Assembly: GCA_900543555.1 (NCBI GenBank)
Contig: UQRL01000021.1
Location: 1 to 41,198 of the forward strand
Direction: 5' to 3'
DNA length: 41,198 bases
Source: an uncultured Oscillospiraceae bacterium
Lineage (GTDB): Bacteria > Bacillota > Clostridia > Oscillospirales > Acutalibacteraceae
Shown: piece by piece, positions 1 through 8,429 of the stretch
How positions within the stretch are numbered: the first letter of the stretch is position 1
Layout: every line of letters starts with the position of its first letter
Program-made: the position numbers and the translations under genes
The notes under the pieces: generated by a model
The model's input: the letters and a program-made list of their open reading frames with translations, nothing else
The model's database searches: none
Told to the model about the DNA's origin: nothing

Positions 1-374
1 GCCGTCCCGGCGAAAACCTCCTGATCCTGGTGGAGCGCCGCCTGGACAACGTGGTGTACCGCCTGGGCTTTGCCACCACCCGCCGGGATGCCCGGCAGCT
101 GGTGACCCACGGCCACTTCACTGTCAACGGCCAGAAGGTGGACATCCCCTCCTACCTGGTGAAGGTGGGCGACGTCATCGAGGTGAAGGCTTCCAGCCGT
201 TCCTCTGTGAAGTTCTCCAAGCTCACCGGTGAGGACGCCCCCCTGGTGACCGTTCCCCAGTGGCTGGACCGGGAGAAGAACGCCCTGAAGGGCACTGTGG
301 TACAAATGCCCGTCCGCGAAGATATCGACCTGCCCGTGGAAGAGCACCTCATCGTGGAGTTGTACTCCAAGTAA
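1..374 (+). CDS. rpsD: 30S ribosomal protein S4, 5'-truncated by the window edge
   Basis: The reading frame is open from base 3 (first codons read R-P-G-E-N-L-L) and ends at TAA 372-374, so only the C-terminal ~123 residues are present. The S4 RNA-binding domain is clear: [20 protein letters not shown] followed by the [12 protein letters not shown] stretch. The C-terminus reads [10 protein letters not shown], as usual for bacterial S4. S4 binds 16S rRNA, nucleates 30S assembly, and in many bacteria represses its own operon. The GTG at 30 is internal and should not be taken as the start. The gene lies 56 bp upstream of rpoA, the common order in Firmicutes alpha operons. Confidence 0.96.
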   Translation, partial: RPGENLLILVERRLDNVVYRLGFATTRRDARQLVTHGHFTVNGQKVDIPSYLVKVGDVIEVKASSRSSVKFSKLTGEDAPLVTVPQWLDREKNALKGTVVQMPVREDIDLPVEEHLIVELYSK

Positions 375-430
375 TGCGGGCTCCCATTTTAAGCAGCAAA
401 GTTTGCACTGTGTAAAAAGGAGGATCGCGG

Positions 431-1384
431 ATGATTGAGATAGAGAGACCCAAGATTGAAATTGCTGAAATTTCGGAAAACGGCACATACGGCAAATTCG
501 TGGTTGAGCCCCTGGAGCGGGGATTTGGCACCACGCTGGGCAACAGCCTGCGGCGGGTGCTGCTCTCCAGCCTGCCTGGGGTAGCCGTGAAATCCATCAA
601 GATCGACGGCGTGCTCCACGAATTTTCCACCATCCCGGGGGTAAAGGAAGACGTCACCGAGATTGTGCTCAACATCAAGGGCCTGGTGGCGAAGCTGTAC
701 TGCGACGGCCCCAAGACCGTGGAGATCTCCGCGGAGGGCCCCTGCGAGGTTACGGCCGATTCCATTAAAAGCGACAGCGAGGTAGAGGTGCTGAACCCCG
801 AGCTGCACATCGCCACCCTGGGCGAAGGGGCCAGGCTCTATATGGAGCTTACCCTGGATAAGGGAAGGGGCTATGTCTCGAACGAGCGCAACAAGCAGAA
901 TATGCCCGAAGGCGTGATCGGAGAGATTGCGGTCGATTCTATTTACACACCTGTGCTCAAGGTCAACTTCAATGTGGAAAGTACCCGCGTGGGCCAGAGC
1001 ATCGACTATGACAAGCTGACGCTGGAAGTTTGGACCAACGGCGTCATCAACGCCCAGGAGGCTGTCTCTCTGGCGGCCAAGGTCCTCACCGACCACCTGA
1101 ACCTGTTTGTGGACCTGTCCGACAAGGGCAAGAGCACCGAGATCATGGTGGAAAAGGACGAAGGCGGCAAGGAAAAGGTGCTGGAGATGACCATTGAAGA
1201 GCTGGACCTGTCCGTCCGCTCCTTCAACTGCCTCAAGCGCGCCGGTATCAACACGGTGGAGGACCTGATCAACAAGTCCGAGGAGGACATGATGAAGGTC
1301 CGCAACCTGGGACGTAAGTCCCTGGAGGAAGTCGTGTGGAAGCTGGCTTCCCTGGGCTTCAGCCTGCGCAAGGAAGACGAATAA
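431..1384 (+). CDS. rpoA: DNA-directed RNA polymerase subunit alpha
   Basis: This 317-residue protein has the usual length for the family. It opens with [10 protein letters not shown]. The N-terminal dimerisation domain contains the conserved [20 protein letters not shown] stretch (about residues 26-45). The C-terminal domain (about residues 250-310) contains [16 protein letters not shown] and [12 protein letters not shown], the helix-hairpin-helix surface that contacts UP-element DNA and activators. A strong AAGGAGG site lies 7-8 bases before the ATG. It sits between rpsD and rplQ and is presumably co-transcribed with them, as in most bacteria. Confidence 0.98.
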   Translation: MIEIERPKIEIAEISENGTYGKFVVEPLERGFGTTLGNSLRRVLLSSLPGVAVKSIKIDGVLHEFSTIPGVKEDVTEIVLNIKGLVAKLYCDGPKTVEISAEGPCEVTADSIKSDSEVEVLNPELHIATLGEGARLYMELTLDKGRGYVSNERNKQNMPEGVIGEIAVDSIYTPVLKVNFNVESTRVGQSIDYDKLTLEVWTNGVINAQEAVSLAAKVLTDHLNLFVDLSDKGKSTEIMVEKDEGGKEKVLEMTIEELDLSVRSFNCLKRAGINTVEDLINKSEEDMMKVRNLGRKSLEEVVWKLASLGFSLRKEDE

Positions 1385-1422
1385 GAGCAACCTACTTTTT
1401 GATACGATAGGAGTGAATATCC

Positions 1423-1764
1423 ATGCCGGGAACGAGAAAGCTGGGCCGTGAGACCGCCCATCGCACCGCTATGCTCCGTGGCTTGGTGACCTTCTTCCTG
1501 GAGAACGGGAAGATCGAGACCACCGTGACCCGCGCCAAGGAAGTGCGCGCCATGGCGGAAAAGATGATCACCATTGCCAAGCAGGATAACCTGCACAACA
1601 AGCGCCTGGTGATGAGCTTCATCACCAAGGAGAGCGTGACCAACAAGCTGTTCACGGAGATCGCCCCCAAGTATGCTGACCGCAACGGCGGCTACACCCG
1701 CATCACCAAGCTGGGGCCCCGCCGCGGCGACGCTGCGGAGATGGCGATTCTGGAGCTGGTTTAA
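1423..1764 (+). CDS. rplQ: 50S ribosomal protein L17
   Basis: The 113-residue protein starts [14 protein letters not shown] and continues through [19 protein letters not shown], the bL17 hallmark. It ends in the family-typical [16 protein letters not shown]. It binds 23S rRNA near the peptide exit tunnel. A TAGGAG ribosome binding site precedes the ATG, 38 bp after rpoA, so it is the last gene of the alpha operon. The final 38 bases of the gene form the beginning of a 175-bp tandem duplication, so a second copy of the L17 C-terminal codons and stop lies just downstream (1902-1939) without a start. Confidence 0.97.
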   Translation: MPGTRKLGRETAHRTAMLRGLVTFFLENGKIETTVTRAKEVRAMAEKMITIAKQDNLHNKRLVMSFITKESVTNKLFTEIAPKYADRNGGYTRITKLGPRRGDAAEMAILELV

Positions 1765-1803
1765 GGAAAAAGCTCTGAGAAGAGCAGTGATCTAGAAATA
1801 CAA

Positions 1804-1850
1804 GCCGCGGCCAGCATTGGAAAAGCGACCTTCTTTTCCAATGCTGCGGC
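1804..1850 (+). other. Long RNA hairpin, copy 1, between rplQ and its terminator
   Basis: Bases 1812-1825 pair perfectly with 1833-1846 (14 bp) around a 7-base loop (CGACCTT). GCCG at 1804-1807 can add an outer helix with CGGC at 1847-1850. No T-tract follows, so it is not itself a terminator. It may protect the mRNA 3' end or be a processing site. Confidence 0.75.
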
Positions 1851-1857
1851 AAGAAGA

Positions 1858-1892
1858 AAGCCCGTGGGCGCAAGCCTGCGGGCTTCCTTTTT
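1858..1892 (+). terminator. Intrinsic terminator 1 of the alpha operon
   Basis: AAGCCCGTGGGC (1858-1869) pairs over 12 positions, including two G-T wobbles, with 1874-1885 around a GCAA tetraloop. CC and five T residues follow (1888-1892). It is the first of two near-identical terminators. Confidence 0.9.
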
Positions 1893-1978
1893 GCAATGCG
1901 AGCGACGCTGCGGAGATGGCGATTCTGGAGCTGGTTTAAGGAAAAAGTTCTGAGAAGAGCGGTGATCTAGAAATACAA

Positions 1979-2025
1979 GCCGCGGCCAGTATTGGAAAAG
2001 CGACCTTCTTTTCCAATACTGCGGC
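1979..2025 (+). other. Long RNA hairpin, copy 2
   Basis: This is the duplicate of the 1804-1850 hairpin. One base pair differs: C-G in copy 1 (1815/1843) is T-A here (1990/2018), so the 14-bp stem remains perfect despite two substitutions. Confidence 0.75.
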
Positions 2026-2032
2026 AAGAAGA

Positions 2033-2069
2033 AAGCCCGTGGGCGCAAGCCTGCGGGCTTCCTTTTTTT
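2033..2069 (+). terminator. Intrinsic terminator 2 of the alpha operon
   Basis: It has the same 12-bp GCAA-capped stem as terminator 1 (2033-2060), followed by a longer run of seven T residues (2063-2069). This copy should be the stronger terminator of the pair. Confidence 0.9.
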
Positions 2070-2078
2070 GCGCAAAAA

Positions 2079-2103
2079 AGAGAGGGCAGCGCTTGCCCTC
2101 TCT
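2079..2103 (-). terminator. Intrinsic terminator of the minus-strand serine hydrolase
   Basis: AGAGAGGGCA (2079-2088) and TGCCCTCTCT (2094-2103) form a 10-bp stem with a 5-base loop. On the minus strand the stem is followed by a T-run (the A-run at 2074-2079 on the plus strand). It lies just beyond the stop codon of the 2134-3657 gene. Confidence 0.82.
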
Positions 2104-2133
2104 TTCCCATTCTATGTGAGAAGAAAATGCCGT

Positions 2134-3657
2134 TCAGTTTTCCCAGTACATCTTGGTCTTGGTGTTGATTTCCCCGGACTCCAGCGCAAGGGTCATGGGG
2201 GCGGGGGCCGCTCCCGCTAGGCCGCCCCGCTCGGGGATGGTCAGGTCGCTGTGCAGGGTGAGCTTGCTGCCGGTGAACTCCAGGGTCAGCACTAGGCCGG
2301 TGGACATGCAGGTGTTGCGGATCTCCACCTCCAGCCGGTCGTGGGCCCTCCAGGCGCCGTTGGCCCCAAAGACCGTCCCGTCGATGAGGGAGTCCTCAAA
2401 GTGGCCGGTCATGCCCAGGCGCAGCTCCCGGGTGCCGTTGTCCTGGTGGAACAGCAGCCGGGCGTCGTCCCCCTGAAAGTGGAACTCCAAGCGCTGCAGC
2501 TTGCCACCCACGTCGCTGAAGTGTCCGCCCCCGGCTACCAGGTCGTACAGGCCGGGGATAGAGCCCTCCGGCAGGTACACGGCGCCGTGGAGGGAGGACT
2601 CCGCCCCGGGGTTGCGTTTGCCCAGCTTGGGGTTCAGCTCCAAACGCTCCAAGCGCTTTTGAAGCCGGTGCTGGGCGTGGGGGTCCTCCGGCAGGGGGCT
2701 GTCGGAAAAGGCGGGAAGCAGCTTATCCCACAGGGCGGTGAGGACTGCCTGCAGCCGCATGGAGGCGGACTGGATGACCACCACCGCGTCCTGGGGTCCC
2801 AACACCACGCCGTACTGCCCAAAGGCGCCGTCTCCCCGGAAAACGCCTGGCTTCGAGCAGCGCCAGAATTGGAAGCCGTAACCGGCGTGCCAGTCCGGGT
2901 CCCCATCCCAGCCGGGGCCCTTGTTCTCAATCTGCTTGGATGTGGCCGTCTCAAACCATTCCGCGTTTAAAAGCTGGCGGCCCTCCCAAACGCCCTTGTT
3001 GGCCACAAATTGGGTGAAGCGCGCCATAGCGTCCAGGGTGAGGTAAGAGCCGGCGCCGCCCATTTCCGTGCCGTCCGACAGGGCGTGGCAGTGCACATCC
3101 CCCATGCCCAGGGGCTCGAAGAGCCGGGGCTTTAGGAACTGGGTCAGGGTTTGCCCCGTCTTCCGTGCCAGGATGGCGGCAAGCATGTTGGTGCCGGCGG
3201 TGTTGTAGAGAAAATGGGTGCCGGGCTCGTAGACGAAGGGATGATGGAGGAAGGAGGCGATCCAGTCCGGGTCATCCTGCCCCAGGTTGGGGATCTCGGT
3301 GGCGTGGCCGCAGCCCATCATCAGCAGGTGGCGCACCTGGCACTTTTGCAGGTTCTCGCTGGGTTCCTCCGGGATCTTGTCCGGGAAGAGGTCCACCAGC
3401 CGGTCATCCAGGGAGAGCAGCCCCTCCTGTACGGCAAAGCCGATGGCGGTGGAGGTCAGGCTCTTGGTGAAGGAGAACATGGCGTGGGGGGTCTGAGGGT
3501 TATAGGGCTTCCAATGGCCCTGGGCAAAGACCTTGCCGTGGCGCAGCAGCATAAAGCTGTGCATCTCAATGCCATAGCGGTAGAGCTCATCCAGCAGGTC
3601 CAGCACGGCCTGGGAGGGCACGCCCACACTTTCGGGAGAAACGCGGGGAAATTCCAT
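2134..3657 (-). CDS. Serine hydrolase of the class C beta-lactamase / penicillin-binding-protein-like family
   Basis: This 507-residue protein has an N-terminal beta-lactamase-fold domain (about residues 5-330). It carries the nucleophile motif S62-F-T-K65, a Tyr151-Asn-Thr second motif in FLYNTAGTN, and a GDGAFGQYG segment near residue 275 at the position of the third (KTG/HxG-like) motif. Family members act as D-Ala-D-Ala peptidases, esterases or amidases. The C-terminal ~170 residues resemble the beta-rich extensions often found in this group. No signal peptide is visible, so the protein is probably cytoplasmic, which argues against a true secreted beta-lactamase. AAAGGATG lies before the ATG. 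It is a single gene, convergent with rplQ, with its own promoter and terminator. The exact substrate is unknown. Confidence 0.88.
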   Translation of the reverse strand: MEFPRVSPESVGVPSQAVLDLLDELYRYGIEMHSFMLLRHGKVFAQGHWKPYNPQTPHAMFSFTKSLTSTAIGFAVQEGLLSLDDRLVDLFPDKIPEEPSENLQKCQVRHLLMMGCGHATEIPNLGQDDPDWIASFLHHPFVYEPGTHFLYNTAGTNMLAAILARKTGQTLTQFLKPRLFEPLGMGDVHCHALSDGTEMGGAGSYLTLDAMARFTQFVANKGVWEGRQLLNAEWFETATSKQIENKGPGWDGDPDWHAGYGFQFWRCSKPGVFRGDGAFGQYGVVLGPQDAVVVIQSASMRLQAVLTALWDKLLPAFSDSPLPEDPHAQHRLQKRLERLELNPKLGKRNPGAESSLHGAVYLPEGSIPGLYDLVAGGGHFSDVGGKLQRLEFHFQGDDARLLFHQDNGTRELRLGMTGHFEDSLIDGTVFGANGAWRAHDRLEVEIRNTCMSTGLVLTLEFTGSKLTLHSDLTIPERGGLAGAAPAPMTLALESGEINTKTKMYWEN

Positions 3658-3767
3658 GAGGCAGCATCCTTTCTAAAACGGTTTTTATCGCAAGAGCGGA
3701 AAAGCTCCGGTGTCTTTTCAAGCAAAGGGGCCTATGCCGGCACCCTGCTAAAAAGCCCTGTGAAAAA

Positions 3768-3796
3768 AGTGTAGCACAGATTAAACGGGAATGCAA
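3768..3796 (-). promoter_or_regulatory. Predicted sigma-A promoter of the serine hydrolase
   Basis: On the minus strand a -35 TTGCAT (plus-strand 3791-3796) is followed after 17 bases by a -10 TACACT (3768-3773) preceded by TGC (extended -10). It lies about 110 bases upstream of the start codon. Confidence 0.65.
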
Positions 3797-3849
3797 TGCG
3801 GCATACTAGCCATGACCGGATGAAAAATGAAAAGAGAGGGGAACATCAC

Positions 3850-5106
3850 ATGGTAAAGATCCAGAAGGTATATGGCTGCGAGATCTTGGATTCCCGGGGG
3901 AATCCCACGGTCAGCGCCACGGTGCAGCTCTCCGACGGCACCATGGGCACGGCCGCGGCGCCCTCCGGGGCTTCCACCGGCAAGTTCGAGGCCGTGGAGC
4001 TGCGGGACGGGGACCAGCGCCGGTATGGGGGCAAAGGGGTGCTCAAAGCGGTGCGGAACATTGCGGAGGTCATTTCCCCGGCGCTGGAGAAGATCCCCAG
4101 CCTGACGGTCCGGGAGATTGACCGGGTGCTGCTGCGGCTGGACGCCACCCCCAACAAGGCCCGCTTGGGGGCCAACGCCACCCTGGCAGTGTCCATGGCG
4201 GCGGCCCGGGCCATTGCCGCCCACTACCGCATGCCCCTGTACCGGTTTTTGGGCGGGGCCAACGCCCACACCCTGCCCCTGCCCATGATGAATATTCTCA
4301 ACGGCGGGGCCCACGCGGGCAACAACATCGACATCCAAGAGTTTATGATCGTTCCCACCGGGGCCTGCTGCTTCCGGGAGGGGCTGCGCTGGTGCGCGGA
4401 GATCTATCACACCCTGGGCGCCCAGCTGAAGGAGCGGGGGCTTTCCACCGGTGTGGGGGACGAGGGCGGCTTTGCCCCCGACCTGGAGAGCGACGAGGCC
4501 GCCATTGAGGCAGTGCTGGCGGCCATCGAAAAGGCGGGATACGGCGGCAAGGTGCAGCTGGCCCTGGACGCTGCCGGCAGCGAATGGGCCCAAGGAACCC
4601 GCTACCGCCTGCCCAAGCGGGGAAAGGAGCTCTCCACCCAGGACTTGATCGCCTATTGGGAGGGGCTGGTGGAGAAATACCCCATCCGGTCCATTGAGGA
4701 CCCCCTGGGGGAAGAGGACTTTGCGGGCTGGGCAGAGCTGACCCGCCGCCTGGGGGACAGGGTCCAGCTGGTGGGGGACGATCTGTTCGTCACCAACCTG
4801 GAGCGGCTGCAGCAGGGCGTTGACGAGGGGGCTGGCAACGCCATCCTCATCAAGCCCAACCAGATCGGCACCCTCTCCGAGACCTTGGACTGCATGGAGC
4901 TGGCCAAGCGCAGCGGATACAGGACCATCGTCTCCCACCGCTCCGGCGAGACGGAGGACACCTTCATCGCAGACCTGGCGGTGGGTGTCAACGCCGGGCA
5001 GATCAAGACCGGCGCCCCCTGCCGCACAGAGCGGGTGGCCAAGTACAACCGCTTGCTGCGCATTGAGGAGTGCGAGTGCCCCGAGGCCCAGCACCGGGAG
5101 AAGTGA
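3850..5106 (+). CDS. eno: Enolase (phosphopyruvate hydratase)
   Basis: This 418-residue enzyme interconverts 2-phosphoglycerate and PEP in glycolysis. The active-site features are visible: the mobile loop SGASTG (39-44), catalytic Glu in GDEGGFAPD (about 205), Mg ligands D240, E283 (SIEDPL) and D310 (LVGDD), catalytic Lys335 in IKPNQIGT, and His363 in SHRSGETED. The residue after His in the usual GG-x-H-A-D-N-N stretch is Gly here (HAGNNID). AGAGGGGA precedes the ATG at 3850; the upstream in-frame ATG at 3796 lacks such support. Only 67 bp without an obvious terminator separate it from the glycopolymer genes, so read-through is possible. Whether the genome has another enolase cannot be seen here. 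Confidence 0.96.
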   Translation: MVKIQKVYGCEILDSRGNPTVSATVQLSDGTMGTAAAPSGASTGKFEAVELRDGDQRRYGGKGVLKAVRNIAEVISPALEKIPSLTVREIDRVLLRLDATPNKARLGANATLAVSMAAARAIAAHYRMPLYRFLGGANAHTLPLPMMNILNGGAHAGNNIDIQEFMIVPTGACCFREGLRWCAEIYHTLGAQLKERGLSTGVGDEGGFAPDLESDEAAIEAVLAAIEKAGYGGKVQLALDAAGSEWAQGTRYRLPKRGKELSTQDLIAYWEGLVEKYPIRSIEDPLGEEDFAGWAELTRRLGDRVQLVGDDLFVTNLERLQQGVDEGAGNAILIKPNQIGTLSETLDCMELAKRSGYRTIVSHRSGETEDTFIADLAVGVNAGQIKTGAPCRTERVAKYNRLLRIEECECPEAQHREK

Positions 5107-5173
5107 CCTCTGCATAAACCTGCCTCCCGCCGGGAAGACTGGGGGAGAGGACCGGCCGGAAGGAGGGGGAGAG

Positions 5174-6394
5174 ATGGAAAAGCATGTGCTGATCGTGGCC
5201 ACCACCCAGGATTTCCTGCTGAAATTTGAGAGGGACAATGTAAGGCTCCTTCAGGAGATGGGCTATACGGTCCACTATGCCGCCAACCTGAAGGAGCCCG
5301 CCTATGTTTCGGACGGGGCGCGCATCCGGGCCCTGGGGGTGGAGGTCCACCACATCAGAGCTGCCCGCTCCCCCTATCTGCTGCGGGAAAACCGCGCTGC
5401 CCTGTCCCAGCTGCTAGAGCTGGTGGGGCGCTATCCAATTCGGGCCATCCACTGCCACACCCCGGTGGGGGGCCTGCTGGGAAGGCTGACGGGGCGTTTC
5501 TCCCGGGAGCGGCCAGTGGTGGTGTACACGGCCCACGGGTTCCACTTTTTCCGGGGGGCGCCCCTGTACAACCGGCTGGCCTTTTATCCCGTGGAGCGGG
5601 GCCTGGCCCGCTTTACGGATGTTTTGGTCACCATCAACGCGGAGGACTACCGGGCGGCCCGAAAGCTGCCCTTGCCCCCCGGCGGCAAGGTGTTCCGCCT
5701 GCCGGGAGTGGGCCTGGACCGGGCCCTGTTTTCCCCCCTGCCCGCCCCGGAGCGCCAGGCGCTGCGCAGGCGGCTGGGGGTGGGGCCCCAAGAGCTGTTC
5801 CTCCTCTCGGTGGGGGAGCTGAACTTGAACAAGAACCACCGGGTGGTGCTGGAGGCCCTCTCCCTGCTGAAAGGGCAGCCCGGTGGCCTGGAGGGCATCC
5901 GCTACGGCATCTGCGGGGAAGGCTTCTCCCGGCCCATGCTCTCCCAGGAGATCCGGGAGAGGGGCCTCTCGGACACGGTGACCCTTTACGGCTACCGGCC
6001 GGATATCCCCCAGCTGCTGGCCTGCGCCGACGCCACCGTGTTCCCCTCCCGCCGGGAGGGGCTGGGCATGGCGGGGCTGGAATCCCTGGCCATGGGGGTG
6101 CCCGTGCTGGCGGCGGACAACCGGGGCACCCGGGAGTACATGGTCCACGGGAAGAACGGGCTGGTCTACCCCTGGGATGACCCGGCGGGCTTTGCCCGGG
6201 GCATTGCCCTGCTGCGGGGGATGGACCCGGCCCGCCGCCAGGCCATGAGCCGGCGGTGCGTGGACTCGGTGGCGCCCTTTGACAGGAGCCGGTCCCAGCA
6301 GGTGATGGGGGCTGTGTACCGGGAGATGGACAGAAAGGTGAGGGAGCGTTATGAGACAGGACCCCTTGGTCAGTGTAGTAATGGGCTCGTTTGA
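5174..6394 (+). CDS. GT4-family glycosyltransferase
   Basis: This 406-residue protein has a GT-B layout. The N-terminal Rossmann domain begins EKHVLIVATTQDF and includes VVVYTAHGFHFF (about 116-126), typical of CapM/EpsF-type enzymes. The C-terminal domain carries LLSVGELNLNKNH, then CADATVFPSRREGLGM and E303 of the E-x7-E motif (about 284-304), where the nucleotide-sugar donor binds. It should act at the cytoplasmic membrane face in assembling a surface polysaccharide. A GGAGGGGGAGAG ribosome binding site lies directly before the ATG. It is the first gene of the cluster and overlaps the next gene by 44 bp, which implies translational coupling. The sugar specificity is unknown. Confidence 0.9.
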   Translation: MEKHVLIVATTQDFLLKFERDNVRLLQEMGYTVHYAANLKEPAYVSDGARIRALGVEVHHIRAARSPYLLRENRAALSQLLELVGRYPIRAIHCHTPVGGLLGRLTGRFSRERPVVVYTAHGFHFFRGAPLYNRLAFYPVERGLARFTDVLVTINAEDYRAARKLPLPPGGKVFRLPGVGLDRALFSPLPAPERQALRRRLGVGPQELFLLSVGELNLNKNHRVVLEALSLLKGQPGGLEGIRYGICGEGFSRPMLSQEIRERGLSDTVTLYGYRPDIPQLLACADATVFPSRREGLGMAGLESLAMGVPVLAADNRGTREYMVHGKNGLVYPWDDPAGFARGIALLRGMDPARRQAMSRRCVDSVAPFDRSRSQQVMGAVYREMDRKVRERYETGPLGQCSNGLV

Positions 6395-7172
6395 GCCCTG
6401 CTGGAGCAGGCTCCGCCGGGCGGTGGACTCTCTGGTGGGACAGACCCTACCAGAGTGGGAGCTGCTCCTCTGGGACGACGGCTCCTCCCCCCAGGGGGCT
6501 CTGGCGCTGGAGCAGGCCGCCCGGCTGGACCCCCGGGTGCGGCTGGTCCACGCCGGGGAAAACCGGGGGCTGGCCCATGGCTTGAACCAGTGTGTGGAAA
6601 GGGCCCGCGGCCCCTACATCGCCCGTCTGGACGACGACGACCTGTGTTTTCCACAGCGGCTGCGGCGGCAGGTGGATTTTTTGGCGGAACACCCCGCCTA
6701 CCAGTGGGTGGGGTCGGCGGCGCTGCTGCTGGATGAAAGCGGCCCCTGGGGCAGGCTGCGGCCCCCCACCCGCCCGGGGCGGCGGGACTTCCTCCGCACC
6801 TCCCCCTATATCCACCCCTCGGTGATGTTCCGCCGGGAGGTGCTGGAGCTGGCCGGGGGCTACCGGGAGGACAAGGCCCTTTTCGGCTGCGAGGACTACG
6901 AGCTGTTTGCCCGGCTCCACAGCCGGGGCTTTCGGGGCTATAACCTGCCGGAGTGCCTTTTGGGCTATTGGGAGAGCCGGGCCTCCTACGCCAAGCGCAC
7001 CCCGGCCCGCCGCCTGCGGGAGGCAGCCCTCCGCTGCCGGGCGCTGCCCCGGCTGGGCCTCCCCCTGCCGGAGGCTCTGTGGGGTGCAGCCCGCCCTCTG
7101 GCGGTGAGCCTGGTGCCCCCTGGGGTGCAATACCGGCTCACGCGCTGGGAAAGGGGGCTGCCCCATGGATGA
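6351..7172 (+). CDS. GT2-family glycosyltransferase
   Basis: This 273-residue GT-A enzyme opens PLVSVVMGSFEP. It shows LLWDDGSSP (nucleotide binding), ENRGLAHGLNQ and the metal-binding LDDDD motif (about residues 93-97), followed by a GYRED...GCEDYELF acceptor-side region that is common in GT2 enzymes of capsule and cell-wall clusters. GGTGAGGGAG lies before the ATG, which is inside the end of the preceding GT4 gene. The stop overlaps the start of the next gene by 8 bp. The donor and acceptor cannot be predicted. Confidence 0.9.
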   Translation: MRQDPLVSVVMGSFEPCWSRLRRAVDSLVGQTLPEWELLLWDDGSSPQGALALEQAARLDPRVRLVHAGENRGLAHGLNQCVERARGPYIARLDDDDLCFPQRLRRQVDFLAEHPAYQWVGSAALLLDESGPWGRLRPPTRPGRRDFLRTSPYIHPSVMFRREVLELAGGYREDKALFGCEDYELFARLHSRGFRGYNLPECLLGYWESRASYAKRTPARRLREAALRCRALPRLGLPLPEALWGAARPLAVSLVPPGVQYRLTRWERGLPHG

Positions 7173-8409
7173 GCGGAGCGCCCTCTACCGCAGCTTGGCG
7201 GGGGATCCCATCGCCCGGCGGGTGGAGGGGCTGCCCGGCTCCTCCCCGTGGGAGCAGGCCGCCTGCTGGGCGCTGGCCCCGGCCGTGGGGGCCTTTTCCC
7301 AGTGGGTGCTGGGCCGGGCCCTGAAGGACGGGGTAAGGCGGCTGTACTTCCTCTCCCGGGACGGCTGGCACTTCTATCACATGGCCCAAAGGCTGTGCCG
7401 CGCCTGGAGCTTGCCGGTGGAGTGCCGGTATCTCTACGGCTCCCGGTATGCCTGGCGGCTGCCCCTGTACCACACGGACCACCGGCGAGCCCTCTCCCAG
7501 CTGTGCGGGAAGGTGCTTTCTCCCACGCTGGAGGGAGTGCTGCGCCAGGCGGGGCTTTCCCCAGAAGAACGCGCCGGGGTGCTGGGAGAGCTGGCGGTTT
7601 CGGGGAACAGTGTCCTTTCCCCCGGGGAGCGAAGGGCGCTGTTCCAGAAGCTGAAAGCCTGTCCCCGGTTCCTGTTCCTGATGGACCGGAGCTCCCGCCA
7701 GGCATTGCCCGGGCTTGCCGGGTATCTCCGGCAAGAGGGCTTTTTGGAGGGCGTCCCCTGGGCCCTGGTGGACAGCGGCTGGATGGGCTCTATCCAGGAG
7801 ACCCTGGCCCAGGCCCTGGCTTTGCTGGGGGCCGCCCAGGGGCCCCGGGGCTATTATTGGGGGCTGTACCGGGCGCCCCAGCTGGGGCGGTGGGCTTGCT
7901 ATTCCTTTTCTCCGGGGAGGGAGCTGAAGCGTCAGGCGGGCTTCTGCCCCGGTTTTTTCGAGGCGGCGCTGGCCGCCCCCCAGGGCATGGCCTTGGGTTA
8001 TGAGGAGCGCCGGGGCCGCTTTATCCCCCGGCTGGGAGATCCTCCGCACGGGGGAACGTTTTCCCGGGAGCTGGAGGAGCTCTTCGCGGACTATGGGGAA
8101 AAGCTGCTCCAAGAGGGAGCGCCCCGGAACCTGTTGGGCCGGGCTGCGGCGGAGCTGCCTCGGGTCTGCTCCCTTTTGGAACAGCTGATGACCTGCCCCA
8201 CCCGCCAGGAGGCGTCCGCCTTTGGGGCGCTGCCTTTTTGGGACAGCCCGTTGGAGGGAGCTGCCGGGCCCCTGGCCTCCCCGCCGGGCGGGAAAAGCCC
8301 TTGGCCCGAGGGCAGCGCCGCGCTGTATGGGAAGTGCCCAAAACAAGAGCTGGCGGCCTTGCGGGCCCGCCGTTGGGCCAGGGTGTTCAAGCTGGCCTGG
8401 AAGGCTTAG
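7165..8409 (+). CDS. Glycopolymer-cluster protein with a COG5610-type C-terminal-like domain (no HAD domain)
   Basis: This 414-residue protein has no certain function. Two motifs tie it to the C-terminal part of the product of 9957-11921: RRLYFLSRDGWHF (about 58-70) and ALVDSGWMGS (about 200-209), which correspond to DRLLFLSRDGAVL and AVDIGWAGTG in the larger protein. COG5610-like proteins are annotated as predicted HAD-superfamily hydrolases and are frequent in polysaccharide loci, but this one lacks the HAD half. The Ser-Arg-Asp-Gly and Asp-x-Gly-Trp motifs could form a catalytic or binding site. There is no signal peptide or membrane segment. It overlaps the GT2 gene by 8 bp and precedes the exporter permease by 20 bp. 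Confidence 0.7.
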   Translation: MDERSALYRSLAGDPIARRVEGLPGSSPWEQAACWALAPAVGAFSQWVLGRALKDGVRRLYFLSRDGWHFYHMAQRLCRAWSLPVECRYLYGSRYAWRLPLYHTDHRRALSQLCGKVLSPTLEGVLRQAGLSPEERAGVLGELAVSGNSVLSPGERRALFQKLKACPRFLFLMDRSSRQALPGLAGYLRQEGFLEGVPWALVDSGWMGSIQETLAQALALLGAAQGPRGYYWGLYRAPQLGRWACYSFSPGRELKRQAGFCPGFFEAALAAPQGMALGYEERRGRFIPRLGDPPHGGTFSRELEELFADYGEKLLQEGAPRNLLGRAAAELPRVCSLLEQLMTCPTRQEASAFGALPFWDSPLEGAAGPLASPPGGKSPWPEGSAALYGKCPKQELAALRARRWARVFKLAWKA

Positions 8410-8429
8410 AAAGCGGAAAGGAGCGCGTT

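Larger units (their letters stand above)
1727..2068 (+). repeat. Tandem duplication (period 175 bp) of the rplQ 3' end plus terminator region
   Basis: Bases 1727-1901 and 1902-2068 align without internal gaps up to the terminal T-run. Each unit contains the last L17 codons, the TAA stop, a short GCTCT/AGAGC hairpin, a long 14-bp hairpin and a GCAA-loop intrinsic terminator. I count four substitutions before the T-run. C1773 becomes T1948, leaving a G-U pair in the small stem, and A1786 becomes G1961. C1815 becomes T1990 and its pairing partner G1843 becomes A2018, so the base pair is kept. Confidence 0.93.

Noticed and set aside
389..1390. A 333-codon minus-strand frame opposite rpoA
   Set aside because: It is a shadow of the rpoA reading frame with low-information composition.
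2134..3657. Calling the serine hydrolase a resistance beta-lactamase
   Set aside because: It has no signal peptide, carries a long C-terminal extension and has a weak third motif; the broader family is safer.
3781..5238. A 485-codon minus-strand frame opposite eno
   Set aside because: Enolase on the plus strand has every catalytic residue; the antisense frame is an artefact of codon bias.
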